A stretch of 5,065 nt of DNA. Origin: an uncultured Eubacteriales bacterium (GTDB lineage Bacteria; Bacillota; Clostridia; Oscillospirales; CAG-272). The stretch spans positions 1 through 5,065 of the forward strand of contig USGH01000198.1 in the NCBI GenBank assembly GCA_900554225.1. Reading direction: 5' to 3'. The notes beneath the pieces are model-generated. The model did no database searches, was not told where the DNA came from, and saw only the letters and a list, made by a program, of their open reading frames with translations. A program made the translations under genes and the position numbers. Of this stretch, positions 4,904-5,065 are shown in pieces (positions within the stretch are counted from its first letter, which is position 1; each line of letters begins with the position of its first letter).

Positions 4904-5065
4904 ATGAACACTATCACTGTAAATGGAACAACCTTTACTGCTGAGATGATTCTCGATGCGGTAGAACGGACTACAGGGTTCCCTGAATCAGGAATGGACT
5001 CAATTTGGTATCCGCATCAACTTGTAACGAGTCAAGAATATGACTCTATCAAGAAAGAAATGCGA
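4904..5065 (+). CDS. Unrecognised protein, 5' part only, runs off the right edge
   Basis: The frame is open for 54 codons to the edge. ATG 4904 is preceded by AAAGGAGA (4890-4897) with a 6-nt gap. The residues begin MNTITVNGTTFTAEMILDA and continue through RTTGFPESGMDS and WYPHQLVTSQEYDSIKKEM; there is no signal peptide or membrane segment in this part. I do not recognise a family. About 41% of its bases are G or C, clearly below the genes to its left, and A-ending codons are common, so it may be acquired DNA. Its position shortly after a tRNA fits an integrated element, but no integrase is visible. It may share a transcript with the tRNA, as no terminator lies between them. Confidence 0.7.
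   Translation, partial: MNTITVNGTTFTAEMILDAVERTTGFPESGMDSIWYPHQLVTSQEYDSIKKEMR

Overview
The window looks like chromosomal DNA of a Gram-positive, Clostridia-like bacterium, possibly an Oscillospiraceae-type gut or rumen organism. The basis is strong AGGAGG-type ribosome sites, consensus sigma-A promoters (TTGACA, 17 nt, TATACT), a DUF4838 protein, and a coding composition in the mid-50s % G+C. The taxonomic call is an inference; no marker gene is present.

Left part (1-1066): a decayed accessory region. A minus-strand fragment without its 5' end (1-140) meets, head to head, a plus-strand fragment without its 5' end (123-350). The latter resembles the C-terminus of an HPr-kinase-like protein. 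It overlaps by ATGA an intact PqqD-like gene (347-625). These two are the remains of an HprK/PqqD cassette of the kind found in ribosomal-peptide (RiPP) clusters; no precursor peptide, radical SAM enzyme or protease is visible here. Next comes an unrecognised gene (645-1066) that appears broken by an in-frame TGA and a frameshift.

Middle (1072-2125): a sigma-A-like promoter drives a small P-loop ATPase/kinase-like gene and, 8 nt after its stop codon, a single-domain MGMT-family DNA alkyltransferase that keeps the PCHR active-site cysteine. A hairpin with a T-tract on the minus strand separates this convergent pair of operons.

Minus-strand operon (4626-2155): a perfect consensus promoter, a cytosolic DUF4838 protein with a glycosidase-like fold (4555-2987), then a DeoD-type purine-nucleoside phosphorylase (2952-2215), then the terminator.

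Right part (4681-5065): a second perfect promoter, divergent from the first, reads a CAT-anticodon tRNA with encoded CCA. This tRNA departs from consensus in its D-stem, T-stem and T-loop. No terminator is seen after it. About 90 nt further on, an unrecognised, AT-richer gene begins at 4904 and runs off the edge. Its Shine-Dalgarno lies inside a GAAA-capped hairpin.

The points most worth a second look are the aberrant tRNA linked to a hairpin-gated unknown gene, the truncated HprK/PqqD locus with its broken neighbour, and the DUF4838-phosphorylase pairing. I found no CRISPR array, insertion sequence or complete new system.
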